21,793 bases of DNA from IMG/VR virus record IMGVR_UViG_3300043446_004737, positions 1-21,793 of that record, one strand, 5' to 3'. Shown piece by piece: positions 11,570-18,402 of this stretch. Every line of letters begins with the position of its first letter. The stretch's first letter is position 1. The translations under genes and the position numbers were made by a program. Origin of the DNA: a virus. The notes under the pieces are model-generated. The model was not told the origin of the DNA and did no database searches. It worked only from the letters and a program-made list of their open reading frames with translations.

Positions 11570-11834
11570 GTACCGCGGCGAAAAATTCGAAGGCTACAAC
11601 AAGCCCAAGCGCACCCCCAACCACCCCAAAAAATCCCACGTCGTCCTCGCCAAAGAAGGCGACACGGTAAAACTCATCCGTTTCGGCCAACAGGGAGTAT
11701 CTGGCTCACCAGCACAAAAAGGAGAGTCAGCAGCAGACAAGGCCAGAAGGGCATCGTTCAAAGCACGCCACGCCCAAAATATCGCCAAGGGCAAAATGAG
11801 CGCCGCCTACTGGGCAAATAAGGTGAAATGGTGA
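11562..11834 (+). CDS. Conserved basic phage protein (90 aa)
   Basis: ATG 11562 gives MIEYRGEKFEGYNKPKRTPN and HPKKSHVVLAKEGDTVKLIR, followed by FGQQGVSGSPAQKGESAADK and FKARHAQNIAKGKMSAAYWA. The segment FGQQGVxGSP followed by FKARHxxNIAKGKMSAAYWANKVKW is a pattern I know from short conserved phage proteins of unknown function. A longer frame to 11409 was rejected because it overlaps the preceding gene out of frame. Its stop abuts that of the leftward gene at 11835. Confidence 0.65.
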   Translation: MIEYRGEKFEGYNKPKRTPNHPKKSHVVLAKEGDTVKLIRFGQQGVSGSPAQKGESAADKARRASFKARHAQNIAKGKMSAAYWANKVKW

Positions 11835-12032
11835 CTATCTCCCTTCAACTTTATGAATCCACATTTTTAACTCCAACACATATTTTCTAAGTCCATCGGC
11901 TTTCTCTAAATGCCAAACATTGCCAGTCTCCATGTACTGGTGCATGTGATTATCAACGCCCTTCAAACACTGATGAATAAGTGCGTTCCACGGTTCTCGC
12001 ACGGGCGTATTCCACTCACGCACGAGACACAC
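11835..12032 (-). CDS. Isolated leftward gene, hypothetical protein (65 aa)
   Basis: The sequence NTPVREPWNALIHQCLKGVD, then YMETGNVWHLEKADGLRKYV and LKMWIHKVEG, is helix-rich with ordered hydrophobic spacing, like a real small domain. It is AT-richer than its neighbours. It lies against the direction of the late operon, its stop touching that of the upstream gene without a gap. Start GTG 12032 has only a weak upstream AGG; another GTG three codons in is possible. It looks like an inserted accessory (moron) gene. The function is unknown. Confidence 0.5.
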   Translation of the reverse strand: MCLVREWNTPVREPWNALIHQCLKGVDNHMHQYMETGNVWHLEKADGLRKYVLELKMWIHKVEGR

Positions 12033-12076
12033 CTAGATCTCTAGTGCCAAAATAGGTACAAAGTAGGAGTCAAGCC

Positions 12077-13519
12077 GTGGTCTACAGCGCCAATATCCCA
12101 CCGACTGGAGCTGTAGTCAGCGAATCTCCGTTTGTCCGCAGTCTGGACGTCATCGCCATGATGACCGACTGGGAAGCTATGGCTGCCGTCACCCGCGGTA
12201 CCAGTTATCTACGCGATCTGTCAGAAACTTACCTACCCCAAGAACCCCGCGAAGACGACGACGCCTACCAAACCCGCGTAGACCGCAGCGTCCTCAGCCC
12301 TTACACCAGCCGCCTAATCGAAACTGCCGCTGGCGCCATCCTCCGCAAACCCATCCACGTCGAAGGCGACCCCTACTGGCTGGATCTCATCGAAAATATC
12401 GACGGCCTGGGCTCCAACATCAACGAATACGCCCGCCGCGCTTTGGTCAGCAGCCTGACCTTCGGCCACAGCGCCATTTTGGTTGATTATCCAGCGGCCG
12501 CTGGGGCGATGAATCTGGCGGAAGAGCGTGCCATGGGCCGCCGCCCCTACTTCGTCCACGTTGACGCCCCCCAGATCTGGGGCTGGCGCAAAGAACCCGG
12601 CACCAACCGCCTGCTGCAAGTCCGCATCCACGACTACGACGTCCGCCCCGTCAACGACTTCGGCGAAGAACAAATCGAACAAATGCGGGTGATCTACCCC
12701 GGCCGCTTCGACCTCTACACGCTGGGCCAAGAAGTCGTCGAGTTCACTTCCAGCGGCGGCTACAGCCTCGACGAAATCCCCCTGGTCCCGATCTACAGCA
12801 ACCGCCGCGGCCTGCTGATCTCCCAACCCCCGCTGCTGGACATCGCCAACCTCAACATCACCCACTACCAGCGCCAAGCCGACCTGATCCACGCCCTCCA
12901 CATTGCCGCTATGCCCACGCTCGTCCTTGAGGGCTGGGACGACACGACTGGTTCGGCAACGATGGGCGTCAACTACGCCATCGCCATGCAACCGGGCAAC
13001 AAGGCGTACTACGTGCAAGCCGACGCCACCAGCTTCGAGGCCCAAATGGCCGAACTCCAATCCCTGGAGCAACAAATGTCCACGCTGGGCGTCACCAAAC
13101 TCTTCGGCCAAAAATTTGTCGCCGAATCTGCCGAGGCTAAGCGCATCGACCAAGCCCAATCCAACAGCGTCCTCTCGATCATCAGCCAAGAACTGGAAAG
13201 CGCCCTCAACCAAGCCTTTGAGTTTGCCGCCCAATATGTCGGCATCGAAGCCCCCGAAATCACGATCGACCGCGATTTCGACTACTACCGCCTAATCGGC
13301 CAAGACGTCTCCGTCCTGGCACAACTCAACCAGATGGGCAAGATCAGCGACGCAATGCTGCTGGAAATTCTCCGCCGCGGCGAAGTCCTCCCCGACAACA
13401 TCAACGTCGAAGACGAAATCGAAGCCTCCGGCAAGCCAGCAACATCCATCCTGGAGGAGTCACAAGTCACCGAAGAACCCGGTTCGATGGATTCCCAAGA
13501 CGAAGCGATGAGTGCCTAA
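12077..13519 (+). CDS. Portal protein (DUF4055-like)
   Basis: This protein should form the dodecameric ring at one capsid vertex, through which DNA enters and to which the tail attaches. The 480 residues carry the DUF4055-type portal sequence: YLPQEPREDDDAYQTRVDRS (~53-72), LSPYTSRLIETAAGAILRKP, FGHSAILVDYPAA, and a C-terminal region AESAEAKRIDQAQSNSVLS, then ISQELESALNQAFEFAAQYVG, typical of the portal clip and wing. GTG 12077 has AGGAG 8 nt upstream and gives MVYSANIPPTGA. Its position before scaffold and capsid genes fits. Confidence 0.88.
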   Translation: MVYSANIPPTGAVVSESPFVRSLDVIAMMTDWEAMAAVTRGTSYLRDLSETYLPQEPREDDDAYQTRVDRSVLSPYTSRLIETAAGAILRKPIHVEGDPYWLDLIENIDGLGSNINEYARRALVSSLTFGHSAILVDYPAAAGAMNLAEERAMGRRPYFVHVDAPQIWGWRKEPGTNRLLQVRIHDYDVRPVNDFGEEQIEQMRVIYPGRFDLYTLGQEVVEFTSSGGYSLDEIPLVPIYSNRRGLLISQPPLLDIANLNITHYQRQADLIHALHIAAMPTLVLEGWDDTTGSATMGVNYAIAMQPGNKAYYVQADATSFEAQMAELQSLEQQMSTLGVTKLFGQKFVAESAEAKRIDQAQSNSVLSIISQELESALNQAFEFAAQYVGIEAPEITIDRDFDYYRLIGQDVSVLAQLNQMGKISDAMLLEILRRGEVLPDNINVEDEIEASGKPATSILEESQVTEEPGSMDSQDEAMSA

Positions 13520-13529
13520 CTTTCTTAAC

Positions 13530-13540
13530 TGCTAAAGTAA
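13530..13540 (+). promoter_or_regulatory. Extended -10-like element before the scaffold gene
   Basis: TGCTAAAGTAA (13530-13540) resembles TGCTAAACTAA at 7044-7054. Both lie about 25 bp before a start codon. No -35 is evident. It could boost scaffold and capsid expression. Confidence 0.3.
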
Positions 13541-13563
13541 CAACGTCCAAGTAATACACAACC

Positions 13564-14271
13564 GTGCCCGAAGAACAGCAAGCAGCAGTCACTCCCGTGG
13601 AGCCTGTTGCCCCTCAGCCTGTGGCTGAAAGCTCCGATCTGGCCGCCCAACTCGAAGCCCTTCGTGCGAAAAACCAAGAGTTGATCGCCGAGCGCCGCAA
13701 AGACCGCGAAAACCGCGAAACCCTCCAGCAACAACTCGAAGAGCTACGCCAAGCGCAAGAATCCGCCAAAACCGCCAAATTGGCCGAGTCCGGCGAGTTC
13801 AAAACCCTCTGGGAAGAGGCCCAACAAACTGTTGCTGACCTCAAACAACAACTTGCGACCAAGGAATCCGAAGTCGAGCAAATCCGCCAGGGTTATTCAC
13901 AAGAACAACTCCGCGCCGGCACCATCGCCCAACTCTCTTCTGCTGGTGCACTGGCACCCGATCAGTTGTATCGTTTGGTGCAGGAGAACTTACGCGCCAA
14001 AGAAGGACAGCCTGTGGCTTATGTCGGCGGCGTGGAAGTTCCGATTGGCGAGTATATCGCCAACTTAAAAAACCCCGGCAGTGGTTACGAGCATCATTTT
14101 GCGGCTACGAACCGCGCCGGCATGGGTGTCACGGGTAGTGCCCGCGCCACCGCCCTCCCCGGCCAAGCCAACCCCTGGTCCAAGGACGGCTGGAACATCA
14201 CTCAGCAAATGATGATGCTCGCCAGCGACCCCGACAAAGCCAGGTTGTTGAAAGCAGAAGCCGGCCAATAA
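13564..14271 (+). CDS. Capsid scaffolding protein
   Basis: The 235-residue protein has a Pro/Ala/Val-rich start, then a long charged coiled coil (~25-110: SDLAAQLEALRAKNQELIAE through KQQLATKESEVEQIRQG), then a C-terminal part with GYEHHFAATNRAGMG and LMLASDPDKA-like helices, typical of scaffolds that interact with the coat protein. Scaffold guides procapsid assembly and is then removed. Start GTG is in the CCGTG context with no Shine-Dalgarno sequence. No protease motif is seen. Position directly before the major capsid gene strengthens the call. Confidence 0.8.
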   Translation: MPEEQQAAVTPVEPVAPQPVAESSDLAAQLEALRAKNQELIAERRKDRENRETLQQQLEELRQAQESAKTAKLAESGEFKTLWEEAQQTVADLKQQLATKESEVEQIRQGYSQEQLRAGTIAQLSSAGALAPDQLYRLVQENLRAKEGQPVAYVGGVEVPIGEYIANLKNPGSGYEHHFAATNRAGMGVTGSARATALPGQANPWSKDGWNITQQMMMLASDPDKARLLKAEAGQ

Positions 14272-14284
14272 GCCCCTGTGGGGC
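14272..14284. repeat. Short hairpin between scaffold and capsid genes
   Basis: GCCCC (14272-14276) pairs with GGGGC (14280-14284) around a 3-nt loop, one base after the scaffold stop. No T-tract follows, so it is unlikely to terminate fully. Confidence 0.35.
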
Positions 14285-14318
14285 ACCTCCCCAACCCTGA
14301 CTCCACCGGAGCTAACCA

Positions 14319-15431
14319 ATGTCTTCTTTTGCCGGTAACTACGGCTCTGGTTCGACTTTCCTGTCGAACCTTGTTAGCCGCCCCGAATTCCTCCAGTACA
14401 CCGCCGAGGGTATCTTCGAGCAATCGAAGTGGATCCAGAGCGGCATTGTGCAGCGCAACGCTGCCCTCGATGCCCGCGCTGGCGGCACCCGCGTGCGCGT
14501 GCCCTTCTTTGACCCCATTGCCCCGACTGAGACCCAAATCCTCAGCAACAGCACCTGGGGCGGCGGCAGCGGCTACCTCGTTCCCCAGAACGTGACCGCC
14601 GACGAGCAGATCATGACGATCCTGCACCGCGGCTTTGCCTACGCCGCTGATGACCTCAGCAAGCTGGGTTCCGGCGCCGACCCCCTGGCCCACGTCCGCA
14701 ACCAGCTGACCGCCGCCATCAACAAACTGAAGACCGCCACCCTGGCAGCCCAACTGCTGGGTCTGTTCGGCGGCATCTCCGGCGCTGGCGTGCTGGGTGC
14801 TAACCAGACCAACAAATCGTTCGCTGGTGTCCCCGGTTCCATGACCGAGGCCAACTATCTGAACGTGGCCAACGTGGTGGCTGCCAAGGCCAAGCTGGGC
14901 GAGCGCGGTGACGAACTTGACGCCATCGCCATGCACTCCAACGTGGCCTACTACCTGCAGCAAGTCGGGATGCTGACCTTCAGCACCTCGGCCCTGTCCA
15001 CCGGCGGCTCCATCACCTGGGGCGGTGGCGGTGTGGGCGTCGCAGCCCCCGAAGTGGCGTTCTTCGCCGGCCTTCGCGTGGTAATCGACGACCAGCTGAC
15101 CTACCTGACCGGCGGCACCTCCACCCACGCGGTGAAGTATCCCGTCTACCTGTTCAAGTCTGGCGTGGTCTCCGAGGGCATCCAGCAGGATCTGCGCCTC
15201 GCCGCCGACCGCAACATCCTGTCCATGCAGGACGTTCTGGCCGTTGACTACCACTACGGTTATCACATCACTGGTACCAAGTGGGCCGACGCTGGTGACA
15301 ACCCCACCAACGCCTCCACCTCCGGCAACCTGGCCAACACCAGCAGCTGGAACTTGGTGTTCAGCGCCGCCAAGCAGGTGCCCATCTGCCGCCTGCTGGT
15401 CAACACCCCGTTCGACACCACCGCCTACTGA
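14319..15431 (+). CDS. Major capsid protein
   Basis: The 370-residue shell protein has the layout of the gp13-like/HK97-fold coat group: an N-terminal arm with EFLQYTAEGIFEQSKWIQSG, then ALDARAGGTRVRVPFFDP, a helix-rich spine region with LNVANVVAAKAKLGERGDEL and DAIAMHSNVAYYLQQVG, and a strand-rich end (AVKYPVYLFKSGVVSEGIQQ, DLRLAADRNILSMQDVL). Family membership is from pattern recognition. GGAG lies 7 nt before ATG 14319, giving good initiation. A strong terminator follows, as expected for the most highly expressed gene. Confidence 0.88.
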   Translation: MSSFAGNYGSGSTFLSNLVSRPEFLQYTAEGIFEQSKWIQSGIVQRNAALDARAGGTRVRVPFFDPIAPTETQILSNSTWGGGSGYLVPQNVTADEQIMTILHRGFAYAADDLSKLGSGADPLAHVRNQLTAAINKLKTATLAAQLLGLFGGISGAGVLGANQTNKSFAGVPGSMTEANYLNVANVVAAKAKLGERGDELDAIAMHSNVAYYLQQVGMLTFSTSALSTGGSITWGGGGVGVAAPEVAFFAGLRVVIDDQLTYLTGGTSTHAVKYPVYLFKSGVVSEGIQQDLRLAADRNILSMQDVLAVDYHYGYHITGTKWADAGDNPTNASTSGNLANTSSWNLVFSAAKQVPICRLLVNTPFDTTAY

Positions 15432-15450
15432 TCCTTCAGCCAAGGCATCA

Positions 15451-15483
15451 AAAAGGCCCCCAACTCGGGGGCCTTTTCTTTTT
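15451..15483. terminator. Bidirectional rho-independent terminator
   Basis: GGCCCCC (15455-15461) pairs with GGGGGCC (15467-15473) around AACTC, with AAAA before and TTTTCTTTTT after. It serves both the capsid gene (+) and the convergent HTH gene (-). Confidence 0.85.
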
Positions 15484-15485
15484 GC

Positions 15486-15758
15486 TCAACCCAACCCCAG
15501 CCTCAACTTCTCCTGGTTCTCCATCACCTCAAACGTATTCATGGTCATCTTGTACGACTGCAACAGCAACTGATTGATAATGTCCAAACTTACCTGGAGC
15601 TTCTCCTGAATTTCAGTAGTAGTCAGCCCCTCCTCAAAACGCAGACGGCGAATCTCAAACGCCACATCCTTGAGTTCCCGCACCTCTTTCCCAGGCAGCG
15701 CCGGATTTACCTTGGTGTCTACGCTGACCTCGGCATCAGCAGTTTTACGAGCAGGCAT
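15486..15758 (-). CDS. Small HTH DNA-binding protein on the opposite strand (90 aa)
   Basis: The core KDVAFEIRRLRFEEGLTTTE followed by IQEKLQVSLDIINQLLLQSY reads as a helix-turn-helix: an EEGLTTTEIQEKLQVS turn region and a recognition-type helix. The N-terminus is charged and flexible. It is likely a DNA-binding regulator or packaging-related factor. It is convergent with the capsid gene, and its ATG overlaps, in opposite orientation, the ATG of the rightward gene at 15757 (shared CATG). This arrangement would let it control the late-operon segment downstream. Function not known. Confidence 0.6.
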   Translation of the reverse strand: MPARKTADAEVSVDTKVNPALPGKEVRELKDVAFEIRRLRFEEGLTTTEIQEKLQVSLDIINQLLLQSYKMTMNTFEVMENQEKLRLGLG

Positions 15759-15951
15759 GAGAACAGTACGTCTCTACGTGTTACAGGATAGTACCCGCCA
15801 CTACGAAGACCTGCCCTATGGCGAACACCTGGAGCGAGTCGCTGAAATCGAAATGCAAGGCGGCAAGGTTTACCACGCCTCTTTAATTCCTACACCAGCA
15901 AAAACAAGAAAATCTCCAGCTGGAGCTAAACTCAAGAAAAGACTGTATTGA
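15757..15951 (+). CDS. Hypothetical small protein (64 aa)
   Basis: MRTVRLYVLQDSTRHYEDLP, then YGEHLERVAEIEMQGGKVYH and a basic tail (TRKSPAGAKLKKRLY). The start is set by ATG 15757, embedded in the CATG shared with the divergent HTH gene; GCAGG is too close to be an ideal Shine-Dalgarno sequence, so the start is uncertain. It ends 3 bp before the connector gene. Position suggests a minor head or connector role, but no family is recognised. Confidence 0.5.
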   Translation: MRTVRLYVLQDSTRHYEDLPYGEHLERVAEIEMQGGKVYHASLIPTPAKTRKSPAGAKLKKRLY

Positions 15952-15954
15952 GCC

Positions 15955-16485
15955 GTGGCTGCCGTCATTGATGCCACTTTGAGCGGAGCCTCGTCCAACA
16001 GCTACGTCACGCTGGCGGATGCCGACGCCTATTTCGAAACCACGCCTGACTCTGGCACCTGGACCGACAAAACCAACGACCAAAAAAATCGCGCCCTAAT
16101 CTCCGCCACCCGCTGGATCGACGCGCTGAGCTTCTACGGCGACCGCTGCACCGACACCCAAGCCCTGAAGTGGCCCCGTGAGGACTATACGGTCGACGGC
16201 GTTGACCTCGCCTGCACCCTGATCCCAGACGGCATCAAAACCGCCACCTACGAGCTGGCACGCGCCTTCGCCAACGACACCACCGCAATTACCGGCACCA
16301 GCGGCACAACCGGCATCTACGACGAGGTCAAACTGGGCGACCTCCAAGTCAAATACAACAAAACCTCTCAAACCAGCGGCGTCATCAACAACATCTTCGA
16401 TGTTTACCCCTGGCTCCAGACCTACTTAGGTCCCTACTGCATGGGCGGTGCCGCCAACTACGCCGTTCGTTTATACCGAGGCTGA
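15955..16485 (+). CDS. Head-tail connector, DnaT-like family protein
   Basis: The 176-residue protein has ASSNSYVTLADADAYF near the N-terminus, then NRALISATRWIDALSFYGDR and QALKWPRE, a signature of the phage head-tail connector family often labelled as DnaT-like ssDNA-binding. These proteins sit under the portal as an adaptor ring. The helical N-terminal half and a C-terminal strand segment (YDEVKLGDLQVKYN) fit the adaptor type. GTG start in the context GCCGTGGC. The next ATG lies 1 bp after the stop. Confidence 0.75.
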   Translation: MAAVIDATLSGASSNSYVTLADADAYFETTPDSGTWTDKTNDQKNRALISATRWIDALSFYGDRCTDTQALKWPREDYTVDGVDLACTLIPDGIKTATYELARAFANDTTAITGTSGTTGIYDEVKLGDLQVKYNKTSQTSGVINNIFDVYPWLQTYLGPYCMGGAANYAVRLYRG

Positions 16486-16486
16486 C

Positions 16487-16873
16487 ATGGCTGGTGCACT
16501 CGACTCGCTGTTCAGGTCCGTCGCCAAAGACGTCGTCGCCGAACTCGGCACGTCCCTCGACACCACCGTCACCTACACCCGCAAAGCCACCCCCACCTAC
16601 AACACCAGCACTGGCGCACTAACTACAACCAACACCACCTACTCCAACATCAAAGTTCCCATCGAATTTGTGGTCTCCGAGGAAGAGGAAGGCCGCGAAC
16701 AACGCCAAGCCAGGCTCTATATCACTCCCGACCTAATCGGCAATAATCAGCCGACCCTCGGCGACGAAGTCAGCTTCACCTACGCCGGCTCCAGTCGCAT
16801 CGCCCAAATCACCGACATTCGCACCTATCGCGGCGGCCAAACCTATTTATTCATCCTGCTGGTGCGCTTCTAA
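16487..16873 (+). CDS. Head closure/neck protein
   Basis: This 128-residue protein shows beta-rich segments: TVTYTRKATPTYNTSTGAL, NIKVPIEFVVSEEEEGREQR, LGDEVSFTYAGSSRIAQITD and GGQTYLFILLVRF. The pattern (paired strands with a modification of T-x-T-x-K near the start and YTITxIxTYxGGQ-like end) fits phage head-closure or stopper proteins. The assignment leans on position between the adaptor and the gp10-like gene. Stop TAA overlaps the next ATG (TAATG). Confidence 0.65.
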   Translation: MAGALDSLFRSVAKDVVAELGTSLDTTVTYTRKATPTYNTSTGALTTTNTTYSNIKVPIEFVVSEEEEGREQRQARLYITPDLIGNNQPTLGDEVSFTYAGSSRIAQITDIRTYRGGQTYLFILLVRF

Positions 16874-17379
16874 TGAGAAAGCCGCTAACAAAAGAGGGGC
16901 TCGCCAACGACATCAAACAAAACGTCACCACGGACTTAAACCGCCTGGTACGCATTGTTGTGCGCCAGTTGCCTACTCAAAGCCCGCAGTACACAGGCTT
17001 TTTTGCCTCCAGCTGGAAAGCCTCCACAAATCGCCCCAGGGCTATCGACAGAGTCGAGGACTTTTCACCCTGGGACCGGATTAAAAGAGAAAAAGATAAA
17101 AACCCTTCGGTTCAAGCTCGCGTACAACCGCGTTTTACGGTGCCGCGTTTTTCCTTCAACGACACAGTTTTTATAGGCAACACGGCAGTGTATGCACGTT
17201 ATGCATTGGCGTCACCGTCAAACACAATTCCGGCCTTTGTTCAAGGTGAAATGCGTTATCTGGTCGATTTTATTTTTGGCGACAAAAAACGCCCCGATGT
17301 TCGCGTAGCCGCAAGCCCATTAGGATTCGACGGAGAGGATCTGTCTTCTGTCCGTGGTTCTAGGTACATGAGGTCATGA
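16873..17379 (+). CDS. Tail completion/neck protein (HK97 gp10-like)
   Basis: Residues PQYTGFFASSWKAS (~39-52) and DTVFIGNTAVYARYALAS (~95-112) match the HK97 gp10-like pattern: a YTGxFxxSW strand and an (I)GNxxxYAxxxE/A strand. Such proteins link head and tail. The reading frame is AT-richer (for example the region encoding RIKREKDKNPS) than its neighbours, hinting at exchange. Start and end both overlap neighbours (TAATG before; ATGA after), so it is coupled to both. Confidence 0.7.
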   Translation: MRKPLTKEGLANDIKQNVTTDLNRLVRIVVRQLPTQSPQYTGFFASSWKASTNRPRAIDRVEDFSPWDRIKREKDKNPSVQARVQPRFTVPRFSFNDTVFIGNTAVYARYALASPSNTIPAFVQGEMRYLVDFIFGDKKRPDVRVAASPLGFDGEDLSSVRGSRYMRS

Positions 17380-17804
17380 GTCTCGTAAGCGTCCGCGCCG
17401 CATTTGAGAAAGCCGTCACCGACGCCGTCGCCGCCGTCGATCCGACGGTAACCATGGTCTACGACAACACACCCTTCACGACTCCTGGCAAAACCACCAA
17501 ATACATCGCCATTTCAGTCAATTTCAATCGTTCCACGCTCCAAAACATGGGCGCCGCAGCTGATTTTTACACCGGCGTCATTACTTGCAACGTCTACGTC
17601 CCCAAAAACGCTGGTACATCTACGCTGGCCTCCATTAGCGAGGCGGTCATTGACGGCCTTACCTCCGTCAACGCCTCCGGCTACACCGATACCTTCACCT
17701 GCGACCCCCGTGTTCTCGACATCGTGGGTCCGACACCGTTAGACATTGAGGACCGCTCGCACTTTATTGGTCTCATCTCTTGCCAATTCACGGCAAACGC
17801 CTAG
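17376..17804 (+). CDS. Tail terminator protein (DUF4128-like)
   Basis: The 142-residue protein has MSLVSVRAAFEKAVTDAV, then VYDNTPFTTPGKTTKYIAIS and LQNMGAAADFYTGVITCNVY followed by VPKNAGTSTLASISEAVIDG, the layout of the phage tail terminator-like (DUF4128) family, in which an N-terminal helix and a four-strand sheet form a ring that caps the tail tube. It starts in an ATGA overlap with the previous gene. Position just before the tail chaperone fits exactly. Confidence 0.78.
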   Translation: MSLVSVRAAFEKAVTDAVAAVDPTVTMVYDNTPFTTPGKTTKYIAISVNFNRSTLQNMGAAADFYTGVITCNVYVPKNAGTSTLASISEAVIDGLTSVNASGYTDTFTCDPRVLDIVGPTPLDIEDRSHFIGLISCQFTANA

Positions 17805-17833
17805 TGTATTATTGAACAACTTGCACCCGCTCC

Positions 17834-18184
17834 ATGCGAGCCGTCGAACTGCTCCGCAACAAATTCGGAGTCAGCCAGCTTTACAAGCACGAAGTCAAAT
17901 CCGGCGACGAGACCCTGCTGGAGATCTACTGGCACCCTCTGACCATCGCCGAACGCGAGTCCATCCAGAAGAAGTCCGGCACTGATGATGCTGGTGACTT
18001 CGCGCTAAGTCTGATGATCGAGAAAGCCCTCGACAAAGACGGCAAGCGCCTGTTCCAAGATGGCGACCGCGCCGCCCTCCGCCGCGAAGTCGAAGCCAGC
18101 ATCCTCCAGGACATCCAACTGGCGATGCTGACCTCCGGCTCCGAAACCAAGGTGGAGGAAGCGAAAGCCGATCTCAAAAGCTAA
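17834..18184 (+). CDS. Tail assembly chaperone, short form (gpG-like)
   Basis: The 116-residue protein has KHEVKSGDETLLEIYWHPLT, then IAERESIQKKSGTDDAGDFA and IEKALDKDGKRLFQDGDRAA, a pattern seen in gpG-type chaperones that bind the tape measure during tail assembly. It lies between the tail terminator and the tape measure, the standard place. It ends CTC AAA AGC TAA; the AAAA run there allows a +1 slip into the frame of the downstream extension, as described in the next entry. Confidence 0.78.
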   Translation: MRAVELLRNKFGVSQLYKHEVKSGDETLLEIYWHPLTIAERESIQKKSGTDDAGDFALSLMIEKALDKDGKRLFQDGDRAALRREVEASILQDIQLAMLTSGSETKVEEAKADLKS

Positions 18185-18374
18185 CGCCGACAAATACTTC
18201 CTCTTCGCGCTTGCCGCCGAACTCGGCATGACACTAAAACAACTATCTGAGGTTGTTACACAAGAGGAGCTTATCGGCTGGGCCGCCTATTTCGAGGTAA
18301 AAGCTGAATACGAAGAAAAGGCCATGGAGCGCAGTCGCCGCAATTCGCAAGCTGCGACAATGCGCTCCCGTTAA
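18177..18374 (+). CDS. Tail chaperone extension reached by apparent +1 frameshift (gpT-like)
   Basis: After the short form, the +1 frame reads KANADKYFLFALAAELGMTL followed by EELIGWAAYFEVKAEYEEKA and ERSRRNSQAATMRSR, ending at TAA 18374. DKYFLFALAAELGMT and EELxGWAAYFE are typical of the T portion of gpGT-type chaperones. The +1 frame is closed by a TGA near 18130, so the shift must occur between about 18130 and 18184. The best slip is at 18176-18179: Lys-tRNA moves from AAA to the overlapping AAA. The fused product would have 179 residues. Independent initiation at the ATG inside GMTL (near 18229) is less likely. Confidence 0.68.
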   Translation, partial: KANADKYFLFALAAELGMTLKQLSEVVTQEELIGWAAYFEVKAEYEEKAMERSRRNSQAATMRSR

Positions 18375-18402
18375 ACTGCAAACAGACTTCTAGTGCCTGC
18401 CC

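Noticed and set aside
12314-13234. 306-codon leftward open frame opposite the portal gene
   Set aside because: It is an antisense shadow; the portal motifs explain this DNA.
14202-15443. 413-codon leftward open frame opposite the capsid gene
   Set aside because: It is a long antisense shadow of a GC-rich, highly expressed gene, rich in Gly/Val/His without domain character.
18177-18374. Frame break in the tail chaperone as a sequencing error or pseudogene
   Set aside because: Both parts are intact, typical of the family, and meet at an AAAA run just before the stop, as in programmed frameshifting. An error cannot be excluded without reads.
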